Assembly (NCBI GenBank): GCA_014529385.2
Contig: CM043946.1
Location: forward strand, 15,827,077-15,891,076
DNA: 64,000 nt
Direction of reading: 5' to 3'
DNA from: Adiantum capillus-veneris
Lineage: Eukaryota; Streptophyta; Polypodiopsida; Polypodiales; Pteridaceae
Notes under the pieces: model-generated
Seen by the model: only the letters and a program-made list of their open reading frames with translations
Told to the model about the DNA's origin: nothing
Databases searched by the model: none
Translations under genes and position numbers: made by a program
Part shown: positions 59,111 through 64,000 of the stretch, piece after piece
Layout of the letters: each line of letters opens with the position of its first letter
Position numbering within the stretch: the stretch's first letter is position 1

Positions 59111-59649
59111 GGGCCTCCCATTTCATGTTATGGTGGCCATGGTGCTCAACTTGGCACCTCCCGTTATAATTTTGGACTCCTGCACTACAATATATGGACC
59201 GTGCCTCTTGTTGGTCGAAAACATTGTCCATTATTTTTTAAAATAGTGTAAATTCAATATTTTGATGAAAAAAGAAGGAATTTTCTTTTTGTATAAATAT
59301 CCAAAGTATCCTTTTATCTATTTTGGTCGAATTGTTCAAGATTTTCTAATCTTTATTTCTTTTTGACATCGGAGATCCGGTTTTGAGTGCTTAGCATGTA
59401 ATTTGTCACAAATTCCCTTGAAAAACGCGGTTATGTCTATCTTCAAAGCCTACATAACCAACTCAAATTCTAGTTTTAGTATCTTGTCTTGATAGGCAAT
59501 CGCTCTTCTTTTGAAAAGCTACAAATTTAATCTCACGACAGGGATATTTGGAAATTTTGAAAGGTAGTTTGGGAATTTTGAGAATGTTTGAAATTTGAGG
59601 GGTATTTTGGTAAATTTTAACGAAAGGGCGATCTCTCTCTCTCTCTCTC

Positions 59650-59681
<32 letters not shown>

Positions 59682-59699
59682 TGTAGCGCTGAGTGGCTG

Positions 59700-59758
<59 letters not shown>

Positions 59759-60414
59759 ACACTAACAGCACTACCATGGCTGCTCCATACATTCGCCCAC
59801 TTCACTGAGGCAACCCCCGACTATGTATGCTCGATTGCAGCACTTCACAACGTCCTGCAATCACCCGGCTATTTCCAGAGCTCTCTTTCTCTCTTGTTGC
59901 CATGGGTGGTTGTGTTGGAGCTAAAATGCATGCAAGTCACACACTCTTCAATGTTATAAAGTTGTTCAAGAACTGCCGAAACAGTTCGAAACTGCTGTGC
60001 AAGTGTGTTTGAAAGCTCCAAGATAGGGTCTCTCCAGTCACCAGCACCTTGTGAAAGCGCGAACAAATACTACAAGGCCTGCGAGCAGAAGCAAATATGG
60101 TAGCTTCTGAGTGATCGCTCGTTGGCTCATGAGGAGTCAATGCGGCAATGCCCACCATGCACGCGTTAATGAGGAGAGAGAAAGAGAGGCGATAGCTCTA
60201 GTGTTGCAGCCTATTCGAGCTGAGACATCTAACTGTGAGACAGGAGTGAGTCCACTCTCTCTAGGCTTCATTGCATTGCTGGCGGCGCCTCCCTCTCTCC
60301 TCTCGCTGTTTCACTGATTGCACAGGGCACACTGCCTGAATGTGCCTGAACGTGCCAGATCAAGTAGTTCGTGCCACGTGGCGAGGGTGGAACCGGAATC
60401 CCTCCCCCTTTTAA
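59111..60414. other. spacer with CT and AT microsatellites
   Basis: Contains (CT)n at 59633-59650, (AT)n at 59657-59681 and (CT)n at 59702-59757. No gene could be supported. Upstream PPR codons may continue here but are too decayed to assign. Confidence 0.4.
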
Positions 60415-61734
60415 TGTAGAAGGCATGATTGGTCATTATGCTTGGGATTGCCAGTAGCAGAATGATCAAAACCATATTGAAGTTGGTTGATTGAGATATC
60501 AAGTTGCCATTTGTGGAAAATGTATGCATATGAATCGAAAAAGCGTGTGACAAGGCATGTCCTTGTATGAGGCCTTGTCGGATACACTGAAACCCATGAA
60601 CCAACTATTACAAGAGATGATCCTCTTAGGCAAAATATTAACCTCCTTAGCCACTTGATGAGTATCTTTCAGTCTTTTAAAAGCTCCAATGTGTTAGCGT
60701 GGCTCCCTTTGTTAGCTGGATTTGGTACGGTCTCTGCTTAAGGTGTGTTGTCTCTCATGGCCAATTCAACATGAGGTTATGATGTATCTTTTTTTGTTTT
60801 AGCAAATATAATGCTCACGTAATGTAAGAATTGCAAAAAAAACAAGTGAAAGGGTCACAGGGGCTTTCTAAAATCTAAAATAATAAGAAAGTGATAAAGT
60901 TGTTAGGTTGAGTTTAACTAAAATCAGTGTTCGAGAAAGGATTGCCTCAACTTAACCTTGAGTCGGTTGAAAATCGAGACTGGCCGGTTGCAAATCATGG
61001 TAAAGGAAAAAAAACAATAAAATGTATGAGGAAATAATTGAAAAATAATATGTTTGATTAACTTTTTTGTGAGGAGAAAATTCGATCGATGAACTTTTAA
61101 TAAAAGAGACTTTCTTCAATATTGATTAGAATTAATTTATAGAATGCAAAAAAAATCAAGCCATGCTAGGTTGCGAAATAAAATGTGAAATAAAAAGAAC
61201 TCATCAATGTGTGTGTGTGTATCTATAGAATTTACTAGAATTATGCAAGGGGAAGCTTCACTTTAACATTGTAAAACAATGGAATGCAAGAAAAGTCAAA
61301 ACATATAAGATGAAATGAAAGGTTAAACAAAAAGATTCATTTATTATTTTAAAATTAAAATAACATTCAAAATAAGTTTGAATCATCGGTGAAAACATTG
61401 AAAGTATGCTTAACCCAACTCTCTTCTAAAGCTTCTTTTAAAATTATAAAAGCTACTTCTGCCCCATGACCCATGGGCTTTGGATGTACTACTCGAACCT
61501 AGATGGACTATTGCTTTTTCTATTGTTTAAACTCTGTGCCTTTTATGGAAAAAAATAGCTTCTTTTAGAAAGCCAAATACACTCATATTTACAAAACAAT
61601 AAGACGCCCCAAGACTAAAAGGAGCTCGATTATTTAGAAGACTAGTAAAACGGTGCTGCTTTCGACGGCGGCATGCCCCCTCTTAACCTCAAGCCCCTTC
61701 TTCCTCACAAATTTCATAAAGCAATTCAAGAAAA

Positions 61735-61789
<55 letters not shown>

Positions 61790-61928
61790 GGTCTCATAGA
61801 TCATATTGGCCTTTTGGGGGAAGGGATTAAGGCCCCCTCCCAAGGACACGTGTCTGAAGGAGATTCATCTGGATGGTGTGGACTAAGCAAAACGAGAACA
61901 CAAAAGACAGCGTCCGATTGGTGCACAC

Positions 61929-61972
<44 letters not shown>

Positions 61973-62108
61973 CTTGCTGCTACCTAAGAACATTTTGTTT
62001 CATATCTATGGAAAGACATGTTTGAATTTGGAAAACGATTTGACACAGTCATCACATCTTTCCAAAAATAAGGTAAAAACAATGGTATGACTGGCCGCCT
62101 TCGACGGC

Positions 62109-62181
<73 letters not shown>

Positions 62182-62510
62182 CGCATGCACGCTCGCGTGA
62201 GCTATCTATCTATGTCACTAGGGATGCAGGAAACACAGTTGGATCAAGCTGCTTGTGATGTGGTCGACGGAGGGGCCGGAATTCCTCCATGCCTATATAT
62301 AGTATAGATAGTGTGTTCTTTTCAACAAACCCACTATCACAAATATCAGCATGTATCCTATTGCCTTGGTACAAATCCTTCTTCTTAGCATTTGTCTGCC
62401 TCGTTGTCGTGCCATGCCTTGGAGCCCAAGCTACAGACGTCTCATTGCAGATCTCCCCCTCTACCGTGCCATGTTTGCCTTCAAGATGCTAGCATGTGAT
62501 TGCATCTGAA
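60415..62510. repeat. direct duplication, copy 2 (partner 55255-57270)
   Basis: Same order as copy 1. The three shared microsatellites are longer here: (CT)n 61738-61782, (GA)n 61931-61971, (TG)n 62112-62173 followed by a (CG)n patch. Ends abruptly inside the PPR fragment at about 62510, where a CGATCG-rich segment begins. Confidence 0.88.
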
Positions 62511-62514
62511 GCTG

Positions 62515-62710
62515 CATTGCATTTATACGCCCGTATAACAAAAATTATACGTATAAAACGTCAATATATGTTGTATTTCCGAATAATTACCGAATAATCG
62601 TATAAAACCGTTTTCGATCGAGATATTTTTCGATCGAAATAGTTTTCGATCGAAAAATATCTCGATCGAAAACGTGTATATATATACAATCATCGTCGTA
62701 TTCGATCGAA
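62515..62710. repeat. CGATCG-rich palindrome region
   Basis: 62610-62637 and 62646-62673 are perfect 28-bp inverted repeats around an 8-base spacer. Each arm contains two CGATCG words, and a fifth CGATCG follows at about 62703. The preceding sequence is rich in CGTATAA words. The same words are seen at 30830-31020. Confidence 0.9.
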
Positions 62711-62849
62711 AAGCATTGTGGACTTTTTTGGAGTTTGGAGAGCTTGGAGCTTCTGAGAGTTTGGCAGATAGCGACAGCGTCTTCGGTTTACAGCGGTTTT
62801 CAGGTATATTTTTTAAATTTTCAGTAAATACTAACTTTTTCTTTATGTT

Positions 62850-63921
62850 GTGCCAGACTTGTGTGGTGCAATAGTTTCGGCTCTCACCCCACAACGTTGG
62901 CTTGCAGGTCGTAGGCCACTTCGTGGTGTGTAGCCATATGGCTCACTCCAGAGGTGTGTAGAATATAGTTTCCTTTCCCGTGGTGTGTAGTTATGTAACT
63001 CACTCCAGGGAAAGCTTAGGGTAAATTTAGATTCTCACTCGTATGGTGTAGTAGTATATCTCTCACCATAGAGATGAGTTAGGATTAGCGGTCGACTCGT
63101 GGAGTGTAGTAGGCATGATGCTACACCTCTCACTTCAGAGTGGCCTATAAAATTTACAATCTTAAAGTAAATCATTATTGATTATTCTACATAGAAGCAC
63201 AAAGATTAACGTTCGTCATTTTAAGAGTGTAGAGATGCATACTTTATGCCCTCTTCATCTTAATGCGACTTTCGTTATTTTCGTGCTTCTATTTCTGTAG
63301 TAACATCATTGTTCATCAGAAGATGACTTGGTGTTACTCTGAACGTAGATATATACAACAATTGATTTACATTTGAGATTGTTGAGTTGTTTGCTGATGG
63401 TTGTGTTGTGCGTTCCACACACTCCATTAGAAATAGCTTATAAAATTTACAATTTTAGATTAAGTTTTCTGTCATATGTGTTACATAGAAACACAATCGT
63501 TACCACTCGTTATATTAATAGTGAAGAGATACATATTTTCATGTCCTCTTCATCTTAATGTGACATACTGGTTACTTGTGTGTTTCATATTCCAAAAGAA
63601 CATCATTTTTCATCATTAAATGATTTGGTGTTGTTTTGGACGTAAACACATACGATACGTAACTTACATCTGCAATTGTTAATTTATCCGCTGATAGTTG
63701 TGTTGTGAGTTCCACACACTTTATCAGGGATTAGATTGATAAAAACTATCAATCTATTTTACAACAGCATCCAGGACTTGTGCTAAGAATATCTCACACT
63801 AGCTGAGTTGTTCACATGTACGATTTTCCAACCCGTTAGATGTAATTTCTTTCATCATCTCACACTTCTGCACATAGCAGGGTCGAGTTCTTGTGCTGAG
63901 AGCATCTCACACTCCTCCTGG

Positions 63922-63984
<63 letters not shown>

Positions 63985-64000
63985 AATTTAATTTTCATGG
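62850..64000 (+). repeat. repeat block F2 (partner of F1 at 18055-19130)
   Basis: Follows F1 from GTGCCAGACTTGTGTGGTG through the hairpin-motif array (62860-63150), two tandem units of about 290 bp (about 63160-63450 and 63450-63740), to a long (CT)n tract (63918-63981). The window ends just after this tract, so whether a kinase-like gene follows, as in F1, cannot be seen. Confidence 0.75.

Noticed and set aside
55255..62510. The two 2-kb direct repeats as LTRs of one retroelement
   Set aside because: No TG...CA ends, primer-binding site, polypurine tract or retroviral genes between them. The interior is a PPR remnant, so a segmental duplication is the better reading.

Overview
The window looks like nuclear DNA of a land plant with a large, transposon-rich genome. 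The evidence is Ty1/copia retroelements primed by initiator-Met tRNA, a Ty3 chromovirus, a plant-type (PLS-like) PPR pseudogene, spliced host-type exons and many long CT, GA, GT and AT microsatellites. A fern, lycophyte or other non-crop lineage is plausible, but the sequence alone does not settle this. I found no intact host gene. Almost everything recognisable is a mobile element or a decayed gene.

Layout. 1-4988 is a minus-strand copia element (A') with a chimeric structure: 5' LTR, leader, truncated gag, element tail, LTR fragment, then a pol frame open for 964 codons that runs off the left edge. 4989-6640 is a decayed minus-strand gene (family X, copy 1). 6640-12546 is mostly non-coding. 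It holds a fragment of a family-B LTR plus leader, a 708-bp TIR element with an 8-bp target duplication, long microsatellites, a diverged duplication and a LINE remnant. 12547-17892 is a decayed chromovirus (E) with 123-bp LTRs and target duplication CACAA. 17893-21668 holds a repeat block (F1) followed by a kinase-like pseudogene and coiled-coil exons. 21936-23990 is a hAT-type DUF659/BED transposase pseudogene on the minus strand. 24915-30538 is a nearly full copia element (D) with about 0.8-kb LTRs and target duplication CACAT.

31100-50934 is a nest. A second family X gene (minus strand) is split by copia element B (32257-49043, target duplication TCTGG). B itself contains copia A (32618-37552) and copia C (41315-48608, target duplication AGTCT). 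C in turn contains a 2.1-kb insertion that looks like a solo LTR. LTR divergence counted by eye agrees with this order: B is oldest, A and C are youngest.

51570-64000 is repeat-dominated. It has a GGTACT-type minisatellite, very long GT/GA/CT tracts, a 5.16-kb-spaced direct duplication (55255-57270 and 60415-62510), a decayed PPR gene between the two copies, a CGATCG-rich palindrome, and a second copy of block F (F2) at the right edge.

The points most worth following up are the unrecognised intron-bearing family X, a leader hairpin shared by copia families A, A' and C, the template-switch-like structure of A', and the kinase-like gene with its paired F repeat blocks.
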